Positions 7,065 to 14,550 of a DNA stretch of 15,028 bases are shown one piece after another. Location: the NCBI GenBank assembly GCA_036387315.1, contig DASVTY010000161.1, forward strand, positions 1-15,028, in the 5' to 3' direction. This DNA is from JALZCH01 sp036387315 (GTDB taxonomy: Bacteria > Acidobacteriota > Blastocatellia > Pyrinomonadales > Pyrinomonadaceae). How positions within the stretch are numbered: the stretch's first letter is position 1; each line of letters opens with the position of its first letter. The position numbers were made by a program, and so were the translations under genes. The notes under the pieces are model-generated. The model saw nothing but the letters and a program-made list of their open reading frames with translations, was not told the DNA's origin and searched no databases.

Positions 7065-8199
7065 AGAATTGCTCGAATATTTTTCGGCGCGACAAAACGA
7101 GATTTTAAATTTAATTCGCCGAATGGTCGAAATCGAATCGCCTTCTTATGACGCCGAAGGCAGCCGCGCCGTAGTCGAATTGCTGGTTGCCGAAACCGAA
7201 AAAATTCCGTGCGTTGATTCGATTGAAAGAATTCCGGTCGAAGGCTACGGAGAGCATTTGATAATTCGCGCTTTTTCCCGCGAAAACAAAAAACCTGCGC
7301 TGCTGCTCGGTCACACAGATACGGTTTATCCGCGAGGTTCTTTGCGCGAAAGACCCTGGCGCGAGGAAAACGGCAAAATTTTCGCGCCCGGCATTTTCGA
7401 TATGAAATCGGGCGCGGCGCTGATGATTGAAACATTGCGCGCATTTTCGGATTTGAATTTAAAACCGTCACACCCGATTACGATTCTGCTTTCGTGCGAT
7501 GAAGAAGTCGGCAGCGAAACCGGGCGCGCCGTTGTCGAGCGCGAAGCCGAAAAAGCAGCGTTTTGCCTTGTCTGCGAGCCTTCGGCAAACGGCGCGGTCA
7601 AAACCGGGCGCAAAGGCACCGGATATTATTTATTAAAAGCGCACGGCGTCGCTTCTCACGCCGGATTAGACCCGGAAAAAGGCGCGTCGGCGATTCTGGA
7701 ACTCGCCCGCCAGACATTGAAAATCCACGAGCTGAACAATCCCGAAAACGGAACCACCGCAAATGTCACGACAATAACAGGCGGAACGACTTCAAATGTT
7801 ATTCCCGCCGCAGCCGAGTGTGAAATTGACGTGCGTTTTACCTCTCTTGCCGAAGCAGAAAGAATCGAGCGCGAAATCAAAAATCTCAAACCTTTTGATT
7901 CGTGCGTCCGGCTTGAAGTTGAAGGCGCAATCAATCGTCCGCCGATGGAACGAACGGAAAAAACAGTTCGATTGTTTGAAAAAGCCAGAGAAATCGCCGC
8001 AAGTTTTGACTATAAATTAAAAGAAACGCAGGTGGGCGGCGCGTCGGACGGAAATTTCGTCTCGGCTCTCGGGGTTCCGGTTCTCGACGGTTTGGGCGTG
8101 GCGGGTGACGGCGCGCACGCGGTTCACGAACACATTATCGCTGCGGACGTTCCGAAGCGCGCCGCGCTTATCGCCGCGCTTTTGCTTGAAAATCTCTGA
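7054..8199 (+). CDS. M20 family metallopeptidase, carboxypeptidase G2-like amidohydrolase
   Basis: The 381-residue, zinc-dependent hydrolase of the M20 clan lacks a signal peptide and should be cytoplasmic. Metal and catalytic motifs occur in order: LGHTDTVYP (His87, Asp89), GIFDMKSG (Asp116, bridging), SCDEEVGSE (Glu150/Glu151, base and ligand), CEPS (Glu175) and a closing GAH near residue 355. The dimerisation/lid domain lies about 185-300 and includes ASHAGLDPEKGASA, with His202 supplied across the dimer in relatives. Glutamate carboxypeptidase, N-acyl amino-acid deacylase and desuccinylase activities are all known in this fold, and the substrate cannot be read here. ATG 7054 lies inside the end of menC, so the pair is translationally coupled. 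This suggests it hydrolyses the N-acyl amino acid handled by the upstream enzyme. It converges on the M1 gene with 19 bases between stop codons. Confidence 0.9.
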   Translation: MNAKELLEYFSARQNEILNLIRRMVEIESPSYDAEGSRAVVELLVAETEKIPCVDSIERIPVEGYGEHLIIRAFSRENKKPALLLGHTDTVYPRGSLRERPWREENGKIFAPGIFDMKSGAALMIETLRAFSDLNLKPSHPITILLSCDEEVGSETGRAVVEREAEKAAFCLVCEPSANGAVKTGRKGTGYYLLKAHGVASHAGLDPEKGASAILELARQTLKIHELNNPENGTTANVTTITGGTTSNVIPAAAECEIDVRFTSLAEAERIEREIKNLKPFDSCVRLEVEGAINRPPMERTEKTVRLFEKAREIAASFDYKLKETQVGGASDGNFVSALGVPVLDGLGVAGDGAHAVHEHIIAADVPKRAALIAALLLENL

Positions 8200-8222
8200 A
8201 ATTAAAAAATCTCTGAAATTAA
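8191..8222. repeat. 15-bp direct repeat spanning the two convergent stop codons
   Basis: AATCTCTGAAATTAA occurs twice, at 8191-8205 and 8208-8222, two bases apart. The first copy contains the TGA of the M20 gene. The second contains the TAA of the convergent M1 gene. This looks like a small tandem duplication that supplied the intergenic spacer. No terminator hairpin is seen between the two genes. Confidence 0.8.
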
Positions 8223-11059
8223 TCGGCGAACTTTTTGCGAATTTTAACGCTGCGCTCCAAACCGTCAACGTTTTCCAGAATTTTCAAACGCAAATCCCGG
8301 TCGAGATTCGGATTGTCGGCGACAAATTTATTGACGATTGCCAGAGCCTGTTCGCTCCGCTGCCCACCGATAAACGCGCCGAGCCAGTTGTTGACGAAAA
8401 AGATTTTCCTAGTTCGTTTCAAATTCGGCAGTTCCGCCAGAGCTTTTTCGAGAAACGGCAAAGTCATTTCTGCGTGACGAACCGAATTAAACGGCGCGGC
8501 AGCGCTTTCGATGTAGCTTTCGGAAATCTCTTTGTTGTTGAGAAAATCTGCAAAGAATTTTCCTTTGTTTTCCGCCGTCGCAATTCCGGCGCGAGCCGCA
8601 TAAGCGTACCGTTTGGCTTCGTCGGATGTTTCGGTCTTGGCTAAATCTTCGAGCAGTTTCGACGCGTCTGCGTCGTTTAAAATCAACAGTCTGGCGACAA
8701 TATCAAATTTGTCTTTGGTTTTTAATTTCAAGCCTTGAATTTCAAATTTGCCGGTCAAGATTTCTTTTAACCGCTGCCTGCTTTCTGCGGAAGCCGCGAG
8801 ATTCAAAAAAGCGCGATAGAAAACGATTCTGTGTCCGAGCGTTTCAGCCGCGTTTATTCGTTCAAGCAAAACTTTTTCCAGACGCGGCGCGAGTTCAGCA
8901 GATTGTTTTTCGCCGAGATAATAATTCATCGCGGTTGAAACGCGGCTTAAGATTGTCTGAATCGTCAGCTCGTCTTTTTCGCCGGAAATGTTTTTGACGG
9001 CAAGCTCGACGTAATCTTTCGGATTGAGTTCGGCTTCGCGCACGCTGTCCCACAACGCGCCCCACATCATCGAACGCAAAAAATCGTCTTTTTCGTTTTG
9101 AATGTCGGCTAAAACGTAATTGCGGCTTTGCTCGTCAAGCAAAAAGATGCCGTAGCCGTAATCTTGATAATTCGGGAAAATGAAAACAGGTTTCTTTTTC
9201 AGAATTATATTGCCGCTAAACGATTTCCTAGTTGGCTTCAAGTCAAAATCTTTAACTTCATTTGTTCCGTCTTGATAAATAATCAGAACTTGAGACTTCA
9301 TCACCCTTTGGCTGTTTTCTTCTAAAGAATGTTCTGTTCTTATTGGAAGCACATATAATTTTGGCTCGTTTTCAGTTTCGCTCTTATCAATTCTAAATTT
9401 GATTAATCCTCTTTGTCTCACCCAGGATTCTGAAAACTCCTTTAAATCTTGTCCTATTGCGGCTTCAAACGATTTGACCAAATCCTGCCATTCGGCGTTT
9501 TTGAAGGCATTTTGTTTGAGAAAGGCGCGGACTGCCGATTGAAATTTGTCTGCGCCGAGATAAAATTCCGCCTGTTTTAAAAAAGAAGGCGCTTTGCGAT
9601 AGACGATGTTGCCGTAAGCGGATTTGGCTGAGGAAAGATTCGGGATTTCCTGATAAATCGGCGTTGTGCCCCTGGTTGAATCGGTCAGGTAAGCGAGCGG
9701 TTTGTTGCGCTCGTAAAAGGCTTTCCAGGCGTTGTATTGCGGCAGGACTTTTTCCATCGTTTTGTACGCCATAAATTCGGCAAAGCCTTCTTTGAGCCAC
9801 AAATCGTCAAACCAGCGCATCGTCACCGTGTCGCCAAACCATTGATGCGCGGCTTCGTGAAAAATCAGATTGCCGCGCGAAATGTAATCGTTCGCGGTCG
9901 GCTCTTGCGGGAAAATAACCGAAGATTCACGCAAAAAAGTCGCCCCCGCGTGCTCCATCCCGCCAAACGGAAACTCCGGTATCAACACCAAATCGTATTT
10001 TGGAAACGGGAATTTATAATCAAAATAGCTTTCGAGATATTTAACGGCTTCGCGGTTAAGGCGAAAAGTCTCGGCAGCGTGTTGTTTGAACTTTTCCGCC
10101 TGCGATTTACGGACATAGATTTTTGAAGAATTATTTTGCAATTCCGCAATTCGCGCCGGAGGCGCATCGAGGAGGTAGCCAGACGTGAAACGTCTGGACA
10201 AGTCAGCGGAGGATTGCGGCGCGCCGAAGGTGCGCGACGTTTCGAGTTGTTCCGCACCTCCGGCGCGGTAATCGTTTTTTTTCGGCGTTCCAGACGTTTC
10301 ACGTCTGGCTACCTCATCAACGCCGCTTTCGCGGCTTAAAGCGGCAATTTTGTTTTCATCAAATTCCGCAAAATCGCCCGCCGCAAACGCGAAAACGTAA
10401 GTGCTGATCGGCTGCGTTTCTTCAAAAAAATGATTTACGATTTTTGAAGTTTCTAATGTGAAGCTTTCGCTTTTCGTATTTGAAACAACCGACCAACCCA
10501 AATCCATAGGTGTAACAACCAACAACTTAAACCGCGCTTTCAAATCCGGCTGATCAAACACGGGAAAAGCGGTGCTGGCGTCCGAAGGAACAAAGAGCGA
10601 ATAGATGTATTCCGCGCCGTCTTCTTTATCAACGTAGCGCGTCACGGCTGCGCCGCTTGTCGCAATCGGCGAAGTAAAATCGAGTTTTATGACATTTTCG
10701 CCCATTTTAACGCCTTCTTTGAAAACAAGATGCTCGTTTGTTTCTTCAAACTTCGCGGCAATTCCGTTTATGTTCGCGTTCGACACGCCGGCAAACTGTT
10801 CTTTGCCTTTGATTTTGCGCCAATCGAGAATGATTTGGTCGGCGTCCGTTTTCAGAGAGATTTCAATCGTGCCTTTGAGCGTTGGCGACATTTTTTCGAG
10901 CGTCAAATTTAATTTGTAACGCACGTCGCCGTAATGCGCGGCTCGCCAGCGCGCAAGCTCGCGCGAAACGCCCGCTTCAATCGGCGGCGTTTGGGCGTTT
11001 GAAATTTGAGAGCCGAGAAACATTGTTATCGCAAGGAATAAGAAAATTCGTGAGAGCAT
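8219..11059 (-). CDS. Exported M1 family aminopeptidase with in-frame repeat insertion
   Basis: The 946-residue protein has an N-terminal signal peptide (MLSRIFLFLAITMFLGSQISNA, cleavage near residue 22), so it acts in the periplasm or outside the cell, releasing N-terminal amino acids from peptides. A beta-rich N-domain (about 30-235) precedes the gluzincin catalytic domain. The latter has GGMEHAG (366-372, the GxMEN exopeptidase motif with His for Asn), the zinc site HEAAH (401-405) with Glu424 18 residues on, and a probable transition-state Tyr487 in IVYRKAPSF. A helical, HEAT-like C-terminal region follows from about 640. Residues about 249-296 (EVARRETSG to SRRFTSGYL) are encoded by a palindromic element and have no counterpart expected in the family; the linker up to about residue 310 may also derive from it. 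The reading frame is kept because the element is 144 bases. No ribosome site is evident at ATG 11059. Confidence 0.93.
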   Translation of the reverse strand: MLSRIFLFLAITMFLGSQISNAQTPPIEAGVSRELARWRAAHYGDVRYKLNLTLEKMSPTLKGTIEISLKTDADQIILDWRKIKGKEQFAGVSNANINGIAAKFEETNEHLVFKEGVKMGENVIKLDFTSPIATSGAAVTRYVDKEDGAEYIYSLFVPSDASTAFPVFDQPDLKARFKLLVVTPMDLGWSVVSNTKSESFTLETSKIVNHFFEETQPISTYVFAFAAGDFAEFDENKIAALSRESGVDEVARRETSGTPKKNDYRAGGAEQLETSRTFGAPQSSADLSRRFTSGYLLDAPPARIAELQNNSSKIYVRKSQAEKFKQHAAETFRLNREAVKYLESYFDYKFPFPKYDLVLIPEFPFGGMEHAGATFLRESSVIFPQEPTANDYISRGNLIFHEAAHQWFGDTVTMRWFDDLWLKEGFAEFMAYKTMEKVLPQYNAWKAFYERNKPLAYLTDSTRGTTPIYQEIPNLSSAKSAYGNIVYRKAPSFLKQAEFYLGADKFQSAVRAFLKQNAFKNAEWQDLVKSFEAAIGQDLKEFSESWVRQRGLIKFRIDKSETENEPKLYVLPIRTEHSLEENSQRVMKSQVLIIYQDGTNEVKDFDLKPTRKSFSGNIILKKKPVFIFPNYQDYGYGIFLLDEQSRNYVLADIQNEKDDFLRSMMWGALWDSVREAELNPKDYVELAVKNISGEKDELTIQTILSRVSTAMNYYLGEKQSAELAPRLEKVLLERINAAETLGHRIVFYRAFLNLAASAESRQRLKEILTGKFEIQGLKLKTKDKFDIVARLLILNDADASKLLEDLAKTETSDEAKRYAYAARAGIATAENKGKFFADFLNNKEISESYIESAAAPFNSVRHAEMTLPFLEKALAELPNLKRTRKIFFVNNWLGAFIGGQRSEQALAIVNKFVADNPNLDRDLRLKILENVDGLERSVKIRKKFAD
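10172..10315. repeat. REPIN-like palindromic element inside the M1 peptidase gene
   Basis: Two 27-base arms (10172-10198 and 10289-10315) are perfect reverse complements. Each arm is itself a hairpin: CCAGACGT-GAA-ACGTCTGG on the left and CCAGACGT-TTC-ACGTCTGG on the right. Two inverted REP-like palindromes around a spacer is the REPIN layout. Inside lies a second nested inverted repeat, GCGCCGAAGGTGCG (10221-10234) against CGCACCTCCGGCGC (10253-10266), with 13 of 14 bases pairing. The related motif GCGCCGGAGGCGC occurs just outside the left arm (10153-10165), and a GCCGC-TTTC-GCGGC hairpin (10322-10335) just outside the right. The mobile unit may therefore be larger than the core given. Core length is 144 bases, exactly 48 codons. 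Confidence 0.85.
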
Positions 11060-11128
11060 ATTAATAAAAAATTTGGGGCAGCAACTCGTCGCAGTCGCCG
11101 CCCAAAAATCTTTGCGTTTTCATTCGTG

Positions 11129-12508
11129 TTACAAAGTGAAATTGAAATTGACAAAACCGCTCGCGCGAACCGGCTGACCGTCGCGCGTGACGGGTTTGAA
11201 CTGCCAGCGTTTGACCGCGTCCATCGCAGCGCGGCGGAGCATTTCCGGTCCGGCGGCGTTGCGAACTTCGGCGACTTTGCCGTCTTCGTCAAGAACGACT
11301 TCGACTTTGACAACGCCCGAAATGCGAGCGGTTCTCGCAACCGGCGGATACGCCGGATTTACTTTTCTCGTCGCCATATCAATAAGCGAACCGACCTGCA
11401 TCATATCGCCGCTTGCCGCAGCTTTTTCGTTATTAGCCGGATTTGCAGGCTGATTTGCGGCTTTTTCCGCTGTGTTGTTCGCCACCATTCGCTGGCGAAT
11501 AGGTTCGGAATTGTTTTGCGGCGCGGTCTGCGGCGCAGATTCGGGTTTGTTTTGGGCTGTCGTATTTTCAGTTTTAACCGGATTCGGCTGAACCGGCGCG
11601 GGGACGGGCTGCTGAATCGGCTGGCTTAAAATCTCGCTTTGTCCGCTTGCCACTTGCGGTTGTTCGGCTGGTTTGTTCTCAACCGGAGTCGGCAAAATGA
11701 TTTTCGGAGCTTCGGTTTGTTTGAAAACCGTCGGCGAAGGGATGTTGTTTGAAGCAATCAAAGTACCGGAAGGAACGGTGGTTGAAGCGTCAACTTCCGA
11801 AACTTTCATTTGCGCGTTGGAAATCAATTCGCGCGTGTCGGTGACTTCATTTTTCCATTTCGCCGCTTCGTATTCGTCGCGCGCCAGCGTGCCGCGCGCG
11901 CCCGTTGCGGCTTCGAGCAAAGTCATTGCTTCATCCGGCTGTTTCAGCTCGACCGTCATCTGCTTTGATTGCTGAACGATAATTTCCAGCAGCGCCTGCC
12001 ATTTGCCCAGATCGGTGCAGGCTTCGGTCGGCAAAGCTGTGTCCGAAATGTTGATGCCGAGACGTTTGTAGCGTTCGAGTTGAGATTGTGAGCTTTTGAT
12101 GATTTGTCCGGCGACGGCGTAATAAGAATCGTCCGCTCCGACTTTTAAGGATTTTCGTTTGTAGGTTTCTTCCAAAAGTGCCTGCGCGCGGGCGTAATCG
12201 GGTTGTTCGAGATAAACGCCCATCAGCATTACGCGTGAAACCTGCTGCATTGATTCATCGGCGGCGGTTTCTTTTTTGATTTTTTCAAGCTCGGCGGCGG
12301 CTGCCCCAAAATTGCGACCGGCGATCCACGCCCGGATTCTGCCGATTCTTTGTTGAATTGTATTTGTCGGCGCTGCCGTAGTTGTCGGAGTCGCTACTCC
12401 ATTTAACGGCGTTTGATTTTCAGCTTGCTGCTGAGCTGCGGCGGCGCTCGCGCCGACAGCGGTTAAAATTAAACACGAAAGCCATAGCCTTCTTCCCTTT
12501 AGCGGCAT
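11129..12508 (-). CDS. TonB C-terminal domain protein with helical repeat region
   Basis: The 459-residue protein starts at ATG 12508, fixed by GGGAGG at 12520-12515 six bases upstream; a TTG 45 bases earlier is in frame but lacks support. It has a basic N-terminus and hydrophobic helix ending SAAAA (about 6-25), read as a cleavable signal peptide or a short anchor. A helical TPR-like region follows (about 48-235, alternating Ala/Leu helices such as GRNFGAAAAELEKIKKE). Next come a Pro/Gln/Asn-rich linker (about 255-370) able to span the periplasm, and a TonB_C domain (about 384-459, VNPAYPPVARTARISGVVKV through RWQFKPV to VNFNFTL). TonB domains contact outer-membrane receptors and transmit proton-motive force when the N-terminus is anchored to ExbB/ExbD. 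No exbB/exbD is present here. Energy coupling is therefore unproven, and a structural or scaffolding role is possible. Confidence 0.82.
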   Translation of the reverse strand: MPLKGRRLWLSCLILTAVGASAAAAQQQAENQTPLNGVATPTTTAAPTNTIQQRIGRIRAWIAGRNFGAAAAELEKIKKETAADESMQQVSRVMLMGVYLEQPDYARAQALLEETYKRKSLKVGADDSYYAVAGQIIKSSQSQLERYKRLGINISDTALPTEACTDLGKWQALLEIIVQQSKQMTVELKQPDEAMTLLEAATGARGTLARDEYEAAKWKNEVTDTRELISNAQMKVSEVDASTTVPSGTLIASNNIPSPTVFKQTEAPKIILPTPVENKPAEQPQVASGQSEILSQPIQQPVPAPVQPNPVKTENTTAQNKPESAPQTAPQNNSEPIRQRMVANNTAEKAANQPANPANNEKAAASGDMMQVGSLIDMATRKVNPAYPPVARTARISGVVKVEVVLDEDGKVAEVRNAAGPEMLRRAAMDAVKRWQFKPVTRDGQPVRASGFVNFNFTL

Positions 12509-12614
12509 TCCATTCCTCCCTAATTTCTCGGTTTCGGTTTGTAAGTTCCGCAAGAGTCAAAGCTCGCCTCGTCAATGTGGCTCACTTCATCACTCGCAAA
12601 TTGTTAGATTACAC

Positions 12615-12643
12615 ATTATGCCCTGCAAACGTTTCGGGTGCAA
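12615..12643 (-). promoter_or_regulatory. Candidate sigma-70-type promoter for the TonB-domain gene
   Basis: On the minus strand TTGCAC (12643-12638) and CATAAT (12620-12615) are separated by 17 bases. The -10 box matches the consensus at five of six positions, the -35 box at only the first three. It would give a leader of about 100 bases before ATG 12508. This is a weak motif match only. Confidence 0.25.
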
Positions 12644-12668
12644 ATCCTACCGGGCTTCTTAAAAATTG

Positions 12669-14069
12669 TTACTTAGTTTTCAGACTGCTGACGATTTGTT
12701 TTTGAAAAGCAACTGTTTCTGCTTTTATAACCTTTTCGTCCAAAGTTAGCAACCTGCGGTCTTGCATTATCAATCTTCCTTCGATGATAACGTGGCGCAC
12801 ATCGTTTGCCTTGGTCGCGTAAACCAGATGCGAAAAAATGTTGTACATCGGGATTTGATTGAAATCGTCAAGATCAACAATAACGATGTCCGCGCGTTTT
12901 CCGGCTTCGAGCGAGCCGATTTCTTTTTCGAGATGCAGAGCGCGTGCGCCGCGAATCGTCGCCATTTCAAACGCCTGTTCCGCCGAAACGACTTTCGGAT
13001 CGTTGCTCGTCAATTTATGGAGCTTTGCCGCAGTATCCATTTCTTCCCACATACTAAGATCGTTGTTTGAAGCCGCGCCGTCCGTACCTAATCCAACAGA
13101 AACATCTTTCAAAAGCATTTGCGGTACTGGCGAGACGCCTGACGCGAGCTTCATATTCGATTGCGGATTATGTGCGACTCCAACGTTTAATCTTTTTAAA
13201 ATGTCTAATTCGTTATCATTCGCAAAAACGACGTGCGCGGCGATTGTTTTGTTGTTAAGGAAATTGATTCTAGCGAGATATTCGACGGGACGCGCGCCGT
13301 GTTCTTTGGAAACGTCTTCGACTTCTCTGCGAGTTTCGGCGACGTGAATTACGACCGTAGCGTTTAATTTATCGGCTGAACGGCGAATCGTCCGCAAGCT
13401 TTCTTCGGTCAGCGTATAAGGCGCGTGCGGCGCAAATGCCGGAACAATCAAACGATGATTTCGCCATTTATTAACGAATCGTTCGGTGTAAGCAATCGCT
13501 TCTTCGGGCGTTTTGTTGTCGGCGACGGGAAAGCGAATAATCGTCTCGCCAAGTACGCCGCGCATGCCCGCTTTCGCGGTTTCGTCCGCGATTGCGTCCT
13601 CGAAATAATACATATCGCAGAAGGTCGTCGTCCCGCCGCGAATCATTTCCGCCAGCGCGAGCCGTGTTCCCGCGCGGACAAACTGTTCGTTAACGTTTTT
13701 CGCTTCTGCCGGAAAAATATATCTCGTCAGCCATTCGTTCAAATCCAAATCATCGGCAATCCCGCGAAACAAAGACATCGGCGCGTGAGTGTGTGTGTTA
13801 ATCAAACCGGGAATGACGGCTTTGCCGTGCGCTTCAACGATTTGTTTCGCCCTAAATTGACGAGCAATTTCGTCCGCCCGACCGACTGCCACAATCTTGC
13901 CGTCTTTGACCGCAATCGCACCGTTTTCAATGACGCGCTTCTGCAAGTCCATCGTCACGACGCTGCCGCCGCGGACGATTAAATCAACCGAATTTGTTTG
14001 CGCCGTTCTTTGTCCAAAAACTGAAACTGCAAATAAAGTTAGAAAGAAGCCGATAAAATATTTTTTCAT
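12669..14069 (-). CDS. Amidohydrolase of the MTA/SAH deaminase type with signal peptide
   Basis: The 466-residue protein belongs to the metal-dependent amidohydrolase superfamily (TIM barrel with flanking beta-sandwich). Residues fit the 5-methylthioadenosine/S-adenosylhomocysteine deaminase (MtaD) branch: GLINTHTHAPMSLFRG with His93 and His95, HVAETRREV with His242 and Glu245, AAHVVF with His279, and GLGTDGAASNND with Asp330 as metal ligand and base. The superfamily end motif GSLEAGKRADIVIVDL is also intact. Such enzymes hydrolyse the amino group of adenosine-like compounds, with related members acting on guanine or chlorohydrolase substrates. Unusually, about 20 residues in front (MKKYFIGFFLTLFAVSVFGQ) form a good signal peptide, predicting export, whereas MtaD is normally cytoplasmic. 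It follows cdd by 61 bases on the same strand, in a nucleoside-salvage context. ATG 14069 is preceded by GGAAG, a weak, close ribosome site. Confidence 0.88.
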   Translation of the reverse strand: MKKYFIGFFLTLFAVSVFGQRTAQTNSVDLIVRGGSVVTMDLQKRVIENGAIAVKDGKIVAVGRADEIARQFRAKQIVEAHGKAVIPGLINTHTHAPMSLFRGIADDLDLNEWLTRYIFPAEAKNVNEQFVRAGTRLALAEMIRGGTTTFCDMYYFEDAIADETAKAGMRGVLGETIIRFPVADNKTPEEAIAYTERFVNKWRNHRLIVPAFAPHAPYTLTEESLRTIRRSADKLNATVVIHVAETRREVEDVSKEHGARPVEYLARINFLNNKTIAAHVVFANDNELDILKRLNVGVAHNPQSNMKLASGVSPVPQMLLKDVSVGLGTDGAASNNDLSMWEEMDTAAKLHKLTSNDPKVVSAEQAFEMATIRGARALHLEKEIGSLEAGKRADIVIVDLDDFNQIPMYNIFSHLVYATKANDVRHVIIEGRLIMQDRRLLTLDEKVIKAETVAFQKQIVSSLKTK

Positions 14070-14130
14070 TCTTCCGTAAAATAATTGAATTTATTTTCTT
14101 AATTTCGTAAATCGCAGAAACATTTCGTAA

Positions 14131-14550
14131 TCAGGTTTTAGCATTTTTATTCTGCTCTAAAAATCTGCGTCCGAAGGCTCGCGGCAGCAAATCTTCCATC
14201 ATCACGGTTTCGCTTTTGCCGCTGAGATTGGCGAGCGTGACCGGAACATTCCCGCAGAATTCCCACAGAATCTGACGGCAAACGCCGCAGGGCGGAGTTA
14301 ATTCTTCCGTGTCAACGACGACCGCGATTTGTTTAAATTCGTGTTCGCCTTCGGAAACGGCTTTCCAGATTGCCACTCTTTCGCCGCAAACCGTCAAGCC
14401 GTAGCTCGCGCTCTCGATATTGCAGCCCGAATAAATTTTTCCGTCTTTTGCTTCGACGGCAGCGCCGACTCGAAACTTCGAATACGGCGCGTATGAGTTT
14501 TCGCGTACCGCAGATGCGGCTTCGACCAGTTCTTTTCTTTTATTGTCCAA
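14131..14550 (-). CDS. cdd: Cytidine deaminase
   Basis: The 139-residue cytoplasmic zinc enzyme deaminates cytidine and deoxycytidine to uridine and deoxyuridine for pyrimidine salvage. Visible motifs are YAPYSKFRVGAA (substrate binding, 20-31), SGCNIESASYGLTVCGERVA with zinc ligand Cys55 and catalytic Glu57, and TPPCGVCRQ with zinc ligands Cys88 and Cys91. Three cysteine ligands and the short length are typical of the homotetrameric class. The start is TTG at 14550, giving the usual distance to the YAPYSKF motif; no ATG or GTG offers a better start. It overlaps the end of udk by 11 bases, implying translational coupling. The last 25 residues, ending EQNKNAKT, form a normal tail. Confidence 0.95.
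   Translation of the reverse strand: MDNKRKELVEAASAVRENSYAPYSKFRVGAAVEAKDGKIYSGCNIESASYGLTVCGERVAIWKAVSEGEHEFKQIAVVVDTEELTPPCGVCRQILWEFCGNVPVTLANLSGKSETVMMEDLLPRAFGRRFLEQNKNAKT

Noticed and set aside
8105..8644. Plus-strand ORF of 179 codons at the end of the M1 gene.
   Set aside because: It runs antisense to the M1 coding sequence and has no domain features; such long shadows are common opposite genes of this composition.
12621..12660. A tRNA T-arm-like string (GGTGCAAATCC followed by ACCGGGCTT) on the plus strand, possible tRNA gene or attachment-site fragment.
   Set aside because: The T-stem does not pair over five bases, no matching acceptor strand or anticodon arm is found upstream, and the invariant T-loop position is a G.
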